Source of the DNA: Oscillospiraceae bacterium | Lineage (GTDB): Bacteria > Bacillota > Clostridia > Oscillospirales > Ruminococcaceae | Assembly (NCBI GenBank): GCA_016288755.1 | Contig: JAEELE010000018.1 | Span: forward strand, 1-34,394 | Length of the DNA stretch: 34,394 nucleotides | Direction of reading: 5' to 3' | Shown: one piece after another, positions 21,163 to 28,854 of the stretch | Layout of the letters: each line of letters opens with the position of its first letter | Numbering within the stretch: the stretch's first letter is position 1 | Notes under the pieces: model-generated | Told to the model about the DNA's origin: nothing | The model's database searches: none | The model's input: only the letters and a program-made list of their open reading frames with translations | Program-made: the position numbers and the translations under genes

Positions 21163-21956
21163 GCAGCTACGGCGTTTTCGCGCAGTATTACGACGAGCTC
21201 ACAAAAAATGTCTGCTATCGCGAGCGCGCCGCGCGCATGCAGGTGCTGATCGAAAAGTGGCAGAATCCCGACTGCCCCGAGCACATTCTGCTCGACCTCG
21301 CATGCGGCACGGGCACGCTCTCGGAGCAGTTTGCGCGGCTCGGCTGGGATGTGATCGGCGCGGACAGCTCGGCAGAAATGCTCAGCGAGGCACTGGACAA
21401 AAAATATGAAAGCGGACTTCCCGTGCAGTATCTGCAGCAGGACATGCGCGCACTCGATCTGTTCGGCACGGTTGCCGTAACGGTCTGCGCGCTCGACAGT
21501 CTCAATCACCTGCCCGATGCCGCGGATGTCCGCCGCGTTTTTTCGCGCGTCAATCTGTTCTCGGAGCCGGGCGCGCTGTTTCTGTTCGACGTCAACACCG
21601 CGTACAAGCACCGGCAGATGCTCGCAGAAAATGCGTTTGTCTACGAGCTTTCCGAGGCAGTGTGCGTCTGGCAGAACAGCCTTGACGACTTGGCGCCCGA
21701 GTATCCCGTCACCGTCCATCTCGACTTTTTCGAGCATCTCGAGGGCGACCGGTACCGCCGCAGCGAGGAGGAATTCACCGAGCGCGTGTGGAGCCCGGGG
21801 CTGATCGAGGAAATGCTCGCTGATACGGGCTTTTCGGTCTGCGAGGTGCTTGACGGCGACAGCTTTGCGCCGCCTGCCGACACGACGCAGCGCCTGCTCT
21901 ATATCGCGCGGGCAAGCGGCGGGCAGCAGATGACAAGAGCAGACATTGCGCAATGA
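21159..21956 (+). CDS. Class I SAM-dependent methyltransferase
   Basis: A 265-residue protein with GTG start overlapping yerC by 4 nt. Motif I is LLDLACGTGTLSEQFARLG (~44-62), followed by the acidic end of strand 2 (VIGADSSAEML), LQQDMRALDLFG and VTVCALDSLNHLPD, then LFLFDVNTAYKH. This is the typical Rossmann-like SAM-binding layout of small-molecule methyltransferases (Methyltransf_25 type). The substrate is not evident. The C-terminal part (~170-255) is a beta-rich cap seen in related Clostridial proteins. It overlaps the next gene by 4 nt. Confidence 0.85.
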   Translation: MSSYGVFAQYYDELTKNVCYRERAARMQVLIEKWQNPDCPEHILLDLACGTGTLSEQFARLGWDVIGADSSAEMLSEALDKKYESGLPVQYLQQDMRALDLFGTVAVTVCALDSLNHLPDAADVRRVFSRVNLFSEPGALFLFDVNTAYKHRQMLAENAFVYELSEAVCVWQNSLDDLAPEYPVTVHLDFFEHLEGDRYRRSEEEFTERVWSPGLIEEMLADTGFSVCEVLDGDSFAPPADTTQRLLYIARASGGQQMTRADIAQ

Positions 21957-22504
21957 AGGCGCTGCTGGTAAACTGCGGTCCGGTGCGCGACGGTGCGACT
22001 GCGGAGATCATCCGCATGATCGCAGCGTCGGTTTCGGCGAAGTATACGGTGAAATCGGTCTGCATCGGCGATTACGCGATCCGCTTCTGCACGGGCTGCC
22101 GCAGCTGTCACGAGACCGCCGAATGCGCGCTCCCGCCCGACGGCGTCACAGCGCTGATGGCGGAGATCGCCGCCGCAGACGCGGTCATCTGCGTATCGCC
22201 CTCCTACTGGGCGGAGATTCCCGCGCAGTTCAAGGCGTTCATCGACCGGTGTACGCCGTGGAGCAACACGCACGAGCCGCACAGAACCGTTCCCGGCGGC
22301 AAGCGCGGATATGCTGCCGCACTGCGCACGGGTCTGAATCCCGCCGAATGTGAACGCATCACCGGCAGCCTTGCCCATTTTTACGGGCACCTCGGGATTC
22401 CGTGCTGCGGACGGCTCTGCCTGACCGGCGTCGAAAACAAGGCGGACGTCAGCGGCAAAACAGATGAAATTCTGCGCTTTTGCGAGAAAATCAATGGGGA
22501 GTGA
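21953..22504 (+). CDS. Flavodoxin-fold NAD(P)H-dependent oxidoreductase
   Basis: A 183-residue protein of the NADPH-dependent FMN reductase/iron-sulfur flavoprotein type. Strand 1 and the FMN phosphate loop are MKALLVNCGPVRDGATAEII. Next is FCTGCRSCHETAECALPPDG, a CxxCxxC-like cluster usual in this group, then ADAVICVSPSYWAEIPAQFKAFIDR, which positions the flavin ring. Additional Cys pairs near the end (IPCCGRLC) may be redox-active. Its ATG overlaps the methyltransferase stop by 4 nt and hslO starts 7 nt after its stop. Neighbouring Hsp33 suggests a link to redox stress. Confidence 0.85.
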   Translation: MKALLVNCGPVRDGATAEIIRMIAASVSAKYTVKSVCIGDYAIRFCTGCRSCHETAECALPPDGVTALMAEIAAADAVICVSPSYWAEIPAQFKAFIDRCTPWSNTHEPHRTVPGGKRGYAAALRTGLNPAECERITGSLAHFYGHLGIPCCGRLCLTGVENKADVSGKTDEILRFCEKINGE

Positions 22505-22510
22505 CAACAG

Positions 22511-23392
22511 ATGAAGGGCGTGCTGAAACGCTATCTCTCCGCGGACGGCTCGGTCGTCTGCGCAGTGCTCGAGGGCACGGAAATGTGCCGTGAAATGGAG
22601 CGCATCCACAAGACCTCTGCGGTCTGCACGGCGGCGCTCGGACGGCTCTCGATGGCGGCATCGCTGATCGGCTACGGGCTCAAGAACCCCGACGATTCGG
22701 TCACGGTGCGCATCGACGGCGGCGGACCTGCGGGCGTGCTGCTCGCGGTCGCTGACTATCACGGAAATGTCAAGAGCTACGTCGAAAACACGGTGGTCGA
22801 GCTGCCGCTGAACAGCAAGGGCAAGCTCGATGTGGCAGGCGCTGTCGGCACGGACGGCACGCTGTTCGTCATCAAGGACCTCGGTCTGAAGGAGCCCTAT
22901 TCGGGGCAGACCGCGCTCGTTTCCGGTGAGATCGCCGAGGATATCACGCAGTATTTTGCGGACAGCGAGCAGATTCCGTCGGCGTGCGGGCTCGGCGTTC
23001 TGGTCGATACCGACCTCACCGTCAAAGTCGCTGGCGGCTATCTGATCCAGCTGCTGCCCTTTGCGCCGGAATCGGCGATCACGACGCTGGAGCACAATCT
23101 CGAATCGGTCACCAGCGTGACGGCGCTGCTCGAGCAGGGGCTGACCGCGGACGACATTGCGAACCGGCTGATGGCGGGGCTTGATGCTTCGCTGCTCGAC
23201 GAATCGCAGCCGGCGTATCGCTGCGACTGCTCGCGGGAGCGCACCGAGCGCATGCTGCGGTCGCTCGACGACAAAACCCTGCGCGAAATGGCGGAGGAGA
23301 TGCCCGAGATCGAGGTCTGCTGCCACTTCTGCAACCGGAAATATGTGTTCACGCCTGCGGAGATTCAGGCGATGCGGAAGCCCGCCGAATAA
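22511..23392 (+). CDS. hslO: Redox-regulated chaperone Hsp33
   Basis: A 293-residue cytoplasmic holdase chaperone activated by oxidative unfolding. The N-terminal substrate-binding domain includes LSMAASLIGYGLKN, VRIDGGGPAGVLLAVADYHG and GTDGTLFVIKDLGLKEPYSG. The C-terminal zinc switch has the cysteines YRCDCSRERTERML (~236-240) and VCCHFCNRKYVF (~268-272), giving the CxC and CxxC pairs. GGGGAGTG precedes the ATG. It is the last gene of the yerC operon; a weak CCGAA/TTCGG hairpin after the stop may end the transcript before the tRNA promoter. Confidence 0.95.
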   Translation: MKGVLKRYLSADGSVVCAVLEGTEMCREMERIHKTSAVCTAALGRLSMAASLIGYGLKNPDDSVTVRIDGGGPAGVLLAVADYHGNVKSYVENTVVELPLNSKGKLDVAGAVGTDGTLFVIKDLGLKEPYSGQTALVSGEIAEDITQYFADSEQIPSACGLGVLVDTDLTVKVAGGYLIQLLPFAPESAITTLEHNLESVTSVTALLEQGLTADDIANRLMAGLDASLLDESQPAYRCDCSRERTERMLRSLDDKTLREMAEEMPEIEVCCHFCNRKYVFTPAEIQAMRKPAE

Positions 23393-23417
23393 TTTTTCGG
23401 GAATTTTCAAAAAGGGC

Positions 23418-23446
23418 TTGACAAAGCAGCGATTTTGTAGTATAAT
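23418..23446 (+). promoter_or_regulatory. Perfect sigma-A promoter of the tRNA cluster
   Basis: TTGACA (23418-23423), a 17-bp spacer and TATAAT (23441-23446), 31 nt before the first tRNA. Confidence 0.9.
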
Positions 23447-23477
23447 AAATAGGCACTGCAAAGGCAGCTGCTTCAAC

Positions 23478-23550
23478 GGGAGCATAGCTCAGCTGGGAGA
23501 GCATCTGCCTTACAAGCAGAGGGTCACAGGTTCGAGCCCTGTTGTTCCCA
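23478..23550 (+). tRNA. tRNA-Val (TAC)
   Basis: Acceptor arms GGGAGCA/TGTTCCC (one G-T pair), D-arm with AGCTCAGCTGGGAGAGC, anticodon stem CTGC/GCAG with loop containing TAC at 23511-23513, and T-arm ACAGGTTCGAGCCCTGT. 3' CCA is not encoded. Confidence 0.97.
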
Positions 23551-23554
23551 TCAT

Positions 23555-23629
23555 GGCCTGGTAGTTCAGTTGGTTTAGAACGCCGCCCTGTCACGGCGGA
23601 GGTCGTGGGTTCGAGCCCCATCCAGGTCG
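23555..23629 (+). tRNA. tRNA-Asp (GTC)
   Basis: Acceptor arms GGCCTGG/CCAGGTC, anticodon stem CCGCC/GGCGG with loop CTGTCAC (GTC at 23590-23592), and T-arm GTGGGTTCGAGCCCCAT. CCA is not encoded. Confidence 0.97.
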
Positions 23630-23636
23630 TACATCT

Positions 23637-23709
23637 GCGGATTTAGCTCATCTGGTAGAGCGCCACCTTGCCAAGGTGGAGGTAGCGGGTTCGAGCCCCG
23701 TAATCCGCT
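23637..23709 (+). tRNA. tRNA-Gly (GCC)
   Basis: Acceptor arms GCGGATT/AATCCGC, anticodon stem CCACC/GGTGG with loop TTGCCAA (GCC at 23670-23672), and T-arm GCGGGTTCGAGCCCCGT. CCA is not encoded. Confidence 0.97.
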
Positions 23710-23714
23710 CTCAT

Positions 23715-23785
23715 GGCGTGGTAGCCAAGTGGTAAGGCAATGGTCTGCAACACCGTGATCACCGGTTCAAATCCGGTCCGCGCCT
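23715..23785 (+). tRNA. tRNA-Cys (GCA)
   Basis: Acceptor arms GGCGTGG/CCGCGCC, short D-arm, anticodon stem ATGGT/ACCGT with loop CTGCAAC (GCA at 23747-23749), and T-arm ACCGGTTCAAATCCGGT. CCA is not encoded. Confidence 0.97.
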
Positions 23786-23791
23786 CTTCGG

Positions 23792-23825
23792 AATGCCGAT
23801 GCGAAAGCATCGGCATTTTTCTTTT
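23792..23825 (+). terminator. Intrinsic terminator of the tRNA cluster
   Basis: AATGCCGATGC (23792-23802), a GAAA tetraloop and GCATCGGCATT (23807-23817), followed by TTTCTTTT. Confidence 0.95.
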
Positions 23826-23849
23826 GTGCGGCAGACCGTACGCCGGGCG

Positions 23850-23878
23850 TTGCATTTCAGGCGAAACTGTGGTATAAT
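23850..23878 (+). promoter_or_regulatory. Sigma-A promoter of polA-rimI
   Basis: TTGCAT (23850-23855), a 17-bp spacer and perfect TATAAT (23873-23878), about 34 nt before the polA ATG. Confidence 0.8.
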
Positions 23879-23911
23879 AGTAGCATCATATCCGATTCGG
23901 AGGTATTTCCC

Positions 23912-26455
23912 ATGAAACTGCTCCTTGTCGACGGAAACAGCATCCTCAACCGCGCCTTCTACGGCGTCAAACCGCTCTCCAACAGCCGCGGCATCTTCAC
24001 CAATGCCGTCTATGGCTTCTTCAATATCCTGCTGCGCGCGATCGGCGACGTGCAGCCCGACGACGTCGTCATCGCCTTTGACCGCCGCGAGCCGACCTTC
24101 CGGCACAAGGCGGTCGCGAGCTACAAGGCAAACCGCAAGGGCATGCCCGAGGAGCTCGCCCAGCAGCTCCCCTACACAAAGGATATCCTCACGGCAATGG
24201 GCTATGCCGTTGTGACCTGTGCGGGCTGGGAGGCGGACGACATCCTCGGGACGCTCTCTGCCGCCTGCGAAGCTGCCGGCTCCGACTGCGTCATCCTGAC
24301 CGGCGACCGCGACAATCTGCAGCTCATCACCGGGCATGTGACCGTCCGCCTTGCGACAAACAAGGAGCCGATCAGTTATACCCGTGAACGCTTTGAGGCG
24401 GACTACGGCTTTCCGCCGCGCGGTCTGATCGACCTCAAGGCGCTGATGGGCGATTCCTCCGACAATATCTCCGGCGTCGCGGGCATCGGCGAAAAGACTG
24501 CCTCGCAGCTCATTCAGCAGTACGGCAGCATCGAGGCGCTGTTTGCGGCGCTGGAGCAGGGCGGCGATTTCAAGCCCGCCGTGCGCAAAAAGCTCGAAGC
24601 GGGCAAATCGGACGCCGAACAGAGCAAATGGCTCGCGACGATCGTCACCGATGCGCCGATTCCGACCGATCTGACGCAGTACGCGCGCAAACCGCAGAAC
24701 ACCGGGCAGCTCTCGGCACTGCTGACCGCGCTCGAGCTCTACAAGCTGATGGAGCGCCTGCACGTCGAGCCCGCTGCCGCGCCTGCCGCTCCGCAGGCGG
24801 ATGCCCCCGCCGTCACGCTGCCCGAGGTCGTGCCGTATACCGACGAACGCCTTGACGCCGCGTGCAGCTCTGCCGAGCCGGTCGATTTTCTGCTGCGGGA
24901 CAATCTGCTGTATCTCGCACATGCGGGCGCGGTCTTCCGCGTGACCGATGCGGCGCAGATCATCCGCTTTCTGACCTCGGAGACGCCCAAGCGCAGCTTC
25001 GACGCAAAGCCCGTCTACCGCAAAATGATGGAGCACGGCGACAGCGTTCACGCACTCGCGCTCGACTGCGCGATCTGCGGCTATCTGCTCAACCCGTCGA
25101 TTCCCGAATACACTGTTGAGCGGCTCTGCGCGGGCGCGTCCCTCCCCTACCCTGCCGATCTCGGCGAATTTGCCGATATTGCGGCGCTCCCGGCGCTCTC
25201 TGCGGCGCTCGAGCAGCAGGTCATCGCGGAGGGCATGGAATCGCTGCTGCGCGAGATCGAGATGCCGCTGATTGAGGTGCTCGCCGACATGGAGCACACG
25301 GGCGTCCGTGTCGATGCGGAAGGCGTGCGCGCATTCGGCGACCGGCTCTCTCAGGAGATCGCGCTGCTCGAACAGGCGATCTACGCGCAGGCGGGGCGGC
25401 AGTTCACGATTCTCAGCCCCAAGCAGCTCGGCACGCTGCTCTTTGAGGAGCTCGGGCTGCCCGCGGGCAAGAAGACCAAGACCGGCTGGTCGACCAATGC
25501 CGAGGTACTCGAGGCGATTCAGGACAAGCACCCGATCATCGGGATGGTGCTGCAGTACCGGCAGCTGACCAAGCTCAACTCGACCTATGTCGAGGGGCTG
25601 CTCAGAGCGGTCGCGCCGGACGGCAGGATCCACACCTGCTACCGCCAGACCGAGACGCGCACCGGGCGCATTTCCTCGACCGAGCCCAATTTGCAGAATA
25701 TCCCCGTGCGCACGCCGCTGGGGCGCGAAATGCGCAAATTCTTCATCGCGGAGGAGGGGCAGCTCCTGCTCGACGCCGACTACAGCCAGATCGAGCTGCG
25801 GCTGGTCGCACACCTCTGCGGCGACGAGAACATGCGCCGCACCTTCGCCGAAAACCGCGACATTCACCGCACGACCGCCGCGCAGGTCTTCAACATGCCC
25901 GAGGAAATGGTCACGAAGGAGATGCGCTCCGCCGCAAAAGCCGTCAATTTCGGCATCCTCTACGGCATCGGCGCCTATTCGCTCTCGCGCGATCTCGGCA
26001 TCAGCGTCGCGAAGGCAGACCGCTATATCAAGGACTATCTGCGCTCCTTCCCGCGGGTCGAGAAATTCATGACCGACACGGTCGAGCACGCGAAGGCGAC
26101 CGGCTGTGTCACAACGCTCTTCGGGCGCAAGCGCTTCGTGCCCGAGCTGAAAATGTCGAACAAGAACGTGCAGGCGGCGGGGCGGCGCATCGCGATGAAC
26201 ACCCCGGTGCAGGGCACGGCTGCCGATATCATCAAGCTCGCGATGGTGCGCGTCTGGCGGCGGCTGCGCGACGAGGTGCCGCAGGCAAAGCTGATTCTGC
26301 AGATTCACGACGAGCTGATCGTCGAATCGCCGCTGGACTGCGCCGACCGCGCCGCAGAGATTCTGCACACGGAAATGGAGGGCGCCTGCACGCTCTCCGT
26401 GCCGCTGACCGCCGAAGTGGAGAAGGGGCGGAGCTGGTATGAAGCAAAGGGCTGA
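23912..26455 (+). CDS. polA: DNA polymerase I
   Basis: An 847-residue repair and Okazaki-fragment polymerase. The N-terminal 5' nuclease (~1-290) shows LLLVDGNSILNRAFYGVKPL, VIAFDRREPTFRHK, GWEADDILGTL, ILTGDRDNLQLI and the helix-hairpin-helix GDSSDNISGVAGIGEKTA. The middle region (~300-440) keeps the fold of the 3'-5' exonuclease but lacks its acidic metal ligands, so proofreading is expected to be absent, as in many Firmicutes. Polymerase motif A is LLLDADYSQIELRL (~618), motif B RSAAKAVNFGILYGIGAYSL (~670) and motif C LQIHDELIVE (~796). The stop overlaps the rimI start by 17 nt. Confidence 0.97.
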   Translation: MKLLLVDGNSILNRAFYGVKPLSNSRGIFTNAVYGFFNILLRAIGDVQPDDVVIAFDRREPTFRHKAVASYKANRKGMPEELAQQLPYTKDILTAMGYAVVTCAGWEADDILGTLSAACEAAGSDCVILTGDRDNLQLITGHVTVRLATNKEPISYTRERFEADYGFPPRGLIDLKALMGDSSDNISGVAGIGEKTASQLIQQYGSIEALFAALEQGGDFKPAVRKKLEAGKSDAEQSKWLATIVTDAPIPTDLTQYARKPQNTGQLSALLTALELYKLMERLHVEPAAAPAAPQADAPAVTLPEVVPYTDERLDAACSSAEPVDFLLRDNLLYLAHAGAVFRVTDAAQIIRFLTSETPKRSFDAKPVYRKMMEHGDSVHALALDCAICGYLLNPSIPEYTVERLCAGASLPYPADLGEFADIAALPALSAALEQQVIAEGMESLLREIEMPLIEVLADMEHTGVRVDAEGVRAFGDRLSQEIALLEQAIYAQAGRQFTILSPKQLGTLLFEELGLPAGKKTKTGWSTNAEVLEAIQDKHPIIGMVLQYRQLTKLNSTYVEGLLRAVAPDGRIHTCYRQTETRTGRISSTEPNLQNIPVRTPLGREMRKFFIAEEGQLLLDADYSQIELRLVAHLCGDENMRRTFAENRDIHRTTAAQVFNMPEEMVTKEMRSAAKAVNFGILYGIGAYSLSRDLGISVAKADRYIKDYLRSFPRVEKFMTDTVEHAKATGCVTTLFGRKRFVPELKMSNKNVQAAGRRIAMNTPVQGTAADIIKLAMVRVWRRLRDEVPQAKLILQIHDELIVESPLDCADRAAEILHTEMEGACTLSVPLTAEVEKGRSWYEAKG

Positions 26456-26927
26456 GCTGCCGATCGAGCTGTTCTCCGCGGACAGCATTCACGGGGTCGC
26501 GGAGCTCGCAAAGATCTGCTTCTCGACGCCGTGGTCGGAGCAGATCTACCGCAGAGAGCTGGAAAATCCGCAGTCGGTCGGGTTTGTCTGTCTCGACGGG
26601 CAGCAGGTCGTCGGGTTCATCCACTGTGATTTTGTGCTCGACGAGCTGACGCTGAATACGCTTGCGGTCGCGCCGGAATACCGCCGGTGCGGCATCGCGA
26701 GAAGGCTGTGGGCGGCAGTGCGCGGCATGATGCAGGGCGTGTGCACGGTCTGCTATCTCGAGGTGCGCGAATCGAATCTGCCGGCGCGCACGCTCTATGA
26801 ATCGCTCGGCTTTGTGCAGAACGGCTACCGCCCGCGGTATTATTCCGACCCCGACGAGGCTGCGGTGCTCATGGCTGCGGATTTAGGGTGTGTTGACACT
26901 AAGCCTAACGCACGTCTTTTTGGCTGA
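26439..26927 (+). CDS. rimI: Ribosomal protein S18 alanine N-acetyltransferase-like GNAT protein with MITE-altered C-terminus
   Basis: A 162-residue GNAT acetyltransferase with LNTLAVAPEYRRCGIARRL (acetyl-CoA-binding motif A, ~75-93), VCYLEVRESNLPARTLYESL (motif B, ~107-126) and GFVQNGYRPRYYSDPDEAAV, the standard RimI layout. It acetylates the N-terminal alanine of ribosomal protein S18 in family members. It begins inside the end of polA behind GGGGCGGAG. The last 13 residues (GCVDTKPNARLFG) are encoded by a MITE that starts at 26884. Removing the element while keeping one TA target restores MAADLEVPAAD followed by TGA, which is probably the original end. The catalytic core is untouched, so activity is likely kept. 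Confidence 0.85.
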   Translation: MKQRAELPIELFSADSIHGVAELAKICFSTPWSEQIYRRELENPQSVGFVCLDGQQVVGFIHCDFVLDELTLNTLAVAPEYRRCGIARRLWAAVRGMMQGVCTVCYLEVRESNLPARTLYESLGFVQNGYRPRYYSDPDEAAVLMAADLGCVDTKPNARLFG

Positions 26928-27047
26928 TTTTGCCCCGTTCGTCGTTAAAAATCCTTGCCGGGCGACAGCCCGCCTGCGGATTTTTGCCTAGAACGGAACA
27001 AAATCATCTCAAAAATCCGCACATTATTATAGTGTCAACACACCCTA
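26884..27047. mobile_element. 164-bp palindromic MITE inserted at the 3' end of rimI
   Basis: Perfect 18-bp terminal inverted repeats, TAGGGTGTGTTGACACTA (26884-26901) and TAGTGTCAACACACCCTA (27030-27047), begin and end with TA, consistent with a TA target duplication as made by IS630/Tc1-mariner-type elements. The interior is also palindromic: GATTTTG...CAAAATC, CCGTTC...GAACGG, and AAAAATCC...GGATTTTT around a GCCGGGCGACAGCCCGCC tip. No transposase is encoded. Joining the flanks at a single TA restores an open rimI end. Confidence 0.85.
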
Positions 27048-27102
27048 GAGGTGCCTGCGGCGGATTGAACCCTGTGACGGATTCCCCTTTTCATTCAGCA
27101 AC

Positions 27103-27136
27103 AAAGACCCCCCTGTGCTTTTTCACAGGGGGGGTC
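27103..27136 (-). terminator. Intrinsic terminator of the second anti-sigma gene
   Basis: GACCCCCCTGTG (27106-27117) pairs with CACAGGGGGGTC (27124-27136, one extra G) around a 6-nt loop. On the minus strand it is followed by TTTGTTG. It lies about 12 nt beyond the stop of the minus-strand gene. Confidence 0.7.
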
Positions 27137-27147
27137 GCTGTATCTGC

Positions 27148-28143
27148 TTACTGCTTTTCATAGACCGTGCCGTTGATCTCGACCGCCGCGACCTGACTGA
27201 CATCCGCGAGGAACCCGAAGACGTCTCCGTGCCAATCGGCGTCCGAAAGTGTACGGCGGCTGCCGTCATTCAGGATCAGTGCTGCGTTTCTGATATTCAT
27301 GAAGTCGGCTGCGATCTGCCCGGTGAGCTCAAAGCAGGAAAGGCGGACCGTATCGCCGTTTTCTGCGCGGTAATCTGCATAGGGCGTGTCCGTGTCGGGA
27401 TTCAGCCTGAGTTTGATGCCCGCAAAATCATTCTGTGTCGGATCGTCTATCAAGCACGGCTCCTCGAAGAGCTGCGTGAGCAAACGGTCGGGGATCAGGC
27501 TCAGCACCATATCGCCGTAATTCAGAATATCGCTCCGGACCACGAGAGACTGATATTTGCCCCGCAGGTTCTCCGGTGTCGGGACGAAGGCTTCAGCATC
27601 GATGCCCGGCTCATTCCAGACATGACCGAATTCTGTGATATCGCCGATCCAGCTCGTCCACCCGTTCTTCGGGTTTTTTCCCCATGTGCACAAAACATCA
27701 TGGCTGGTGATCTCCTCACCGTCCACTGTGGTGTGCGTGATCAGCGGAAGCTGATAGGGTTCGCCGTCCGGGGTCTCGACCGAGAACAGCAGCAGATGAT
27801 TGACGCCGTCATCGAACTCCGCCTCGACCGTGACGCGCACCTGACCGTTCTCATAGACCTGCGGCTCGGGCAGCGCGGTGAGTGAGCTCTCGGCGCCCTT
27901 GCCGAACCATTTTTCAAGCAGGTCGGAATTGCGGTTTGCGGCTGCGGAAACGCCCGCCGCCATGCACGCGGCCGCAGCCGCCGCAGAGATCGCCAGCGCG
28001 ATCCGCAGTGAACGCCGGACGCGCGGCTTCTTCTGCGGCTGCACGGCGCGCAGCACAGCCCTTGTGCAAGCCTGCTTCTCCCTGCGGCTGCCCTCCTCCG
28101 AGAGCGGCGCAAGACCTGTCATATACTCATACATTTCCTTCAT
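27148..28143 (-). CDS. Putative membrane anti-sigma factor (DUF4179-like) paired with an ECF sigma gene
   Basis: A 331-residue protein. A cytoplasmic N-terminus (~1-43) ends in the basic stretch QKKPRVRRS, followed by one membrane helix (LRIALAISAAAAAACMAAGV, ~45-65). A large extracytoplasmic part is beta-rich (VYENGQVRVTVEAEFDDGVN, LLLFSVETPDGEPYQLPLIT, GDTVRLSCFELTGQIAADFM). Topology and its position 18 nt after an ECF sigma gene support an anti-sigma or signal-sensing role; similarity to DUF4179 proteins is a motif-level impression. It ends with EINGTVYEKQ before an intrinsic terminator. Confidence 0.65.
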   Translation of the reverse strand: MKEMYEYMTGLAPLSEEGSRREKQACTRAVLRAVQPQKKPRVRRSLRIALAISAAAAAACMAAGVSAAANRNSDLLEKWFGKGAESSLTALPEPQVYENGQVRVTVEAEFDDGVNHLLLFSVETPDGEPYQLPLITHTTVDGEEITSHDVLCTWGKNPKNGWTSWIGDITEFGHVWNEPGIDAEAFVPTPENLRGKYQSLVVRSDILNYGDMVLSLIPDRLLTQLFEEPCLIDDPTQNDFAGIKLRLNPDTDTPYADYRAENGDTVRLSCFELTGQIAADFMNIRNAALILNDGSRRTLSDADWHGDVFGFLADVSQVAAVEINGTVYEKQ

Positions 28144-28161
28144 GGTGATACCTCCTTTTCT

Positions 28162-28713
28162 TCACTGCTCCTCCAGCATCCTCCGCAGACGCTTGCGGGA
28201 GCGGTACAGAATGCCCTCGACGGCGCGCTCGGAGACTTCAAAATGCGCCGCGATCGCACGAACGGACTCCATGTAATAATACTTTCGGACGAACATTTCC
28301 CGGTCGGGCTCCTTGAGCGACAGCACCGCTTTCTGCAACGCCTCGGCATCCGCGTGCGCCTCCATCGCAAGGAGCACGTCGGCGTCCTCGGCGGCTGCGT
28401 CCTCCGGCAGCGCATCCCACGGCATTTCAGCGGTGTGCCTGCCCGCCGCTGCCAGCGCGCGGTACCGCGAGAGCGCCAGATTCCGCGCGATGCAGCAGAG
28501 ATAGGCGCGGAGCTGCTGCGGCTCCTGCAGCGAACCGACCGTGCGCCAGAGCTGCAAAAAGCTGTCGTTGATGCATTCCTCCGCATCCTGCGGGCAGCGC
28601 CGCAGAATGGATGCGCAGACCGTGCGCACCGCCGGATAATACCGGTCGATGCAGAGACGCAGCCCCGTCTCCGGGTCGTCGATGAGCAGCTGATACAGCG
28701 CCGCATCGTCCAT
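28162..28713 (-). CDS. ECF-family RNA polymerase sigma factor
   Basis: A 183-residue sigma factor from ATG 28713 (MDDAALYQLLIDDPE), chosen because GGGAGGG lies 7 nt upstream; an ATG 24 nt earlier has no such site. Region 2 covers ~15-90, with CPQDAEECINDSFLQLWRTV and LRAYLCCIARNLALSRYRAL. Region 4 covers ~125-180, with KEPDREMFVRKYYYMESVRA and FEVSERAVEGILYRSRKRLR. A perfect 14-bp palindrome just upstream may be a control site. It is co-transcribed with the membrane protein 18 nt downstream. It is a different lineage from the sigma factor at 4900-5454; the recognition helices differ. Confidence 0.9.
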   Translation of the reverse strand: MDDAALYQLLIDDPETGLRLCIDRYYPAVRTVCASILRRCPQDAEECINDSFLQLWRTVGSLQEPQQLRAYLCCIARNLALSRYRALAAAGRHTAEMPWDALPEDAAAEDADVLLAMEAHADAEALQKAVLSLKEPDREMFVRKYYYMESVRAIAAHFEVSERAVEGILYRSRKRLRRMLEEQ

Positions 28714-28736
28714 GCCGTTCCCTCCCTTCCGTTTCA

Positions 28737-28750
28737 TTGAACGCGTTCAA
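28737..28750. promoter_or_regulatory. Perfect 14-bp palindrome upstream of the ECF sigma gene
   Basis: TTGAACGCGTTCAA is self-complementary. It sits 24 nt before the sigma gene ATG, just beyond its ribosome site, where a dimeric repressor could block transcription. No regulator gene with an obvious match is adjacent. Confidence 0.4.
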
Positions 28751-28804
28751 TAATACAGACGCAGCAAAACCGGAAATCACACGCGCGAAATGAAAATTTC
28801 CTGC

Positions 28805-28838
28805 AAAAAAAGAGAAACGGGCGAAATACCCGTTTCTC
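28805..28838 (-). terminator. Intrinsic terminator of cdaA-cdaR
   Basis: GAGAAACGGG (28812-28821) and CCCGTTTCTC (28829-28838) form a 10-bp stem with a 7-nt loop. On the minus strand it is followed by T7 (28811-28805). It lies 17 nt after the cdaR stop. Confidence 0.92.
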
Positions 28839-28854
28839 CTGTCATGTGTTCGCA

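Noticed and set aside
23759-26488. A 909-codon minus-strand open frame opposite polA
   Set aside because: polA on the plus strand has all catalytic motifs and a promoter; the antisense frame is a by-product of GC-rich codon bias and runs through the tRNA-Cys gene and a terminator.
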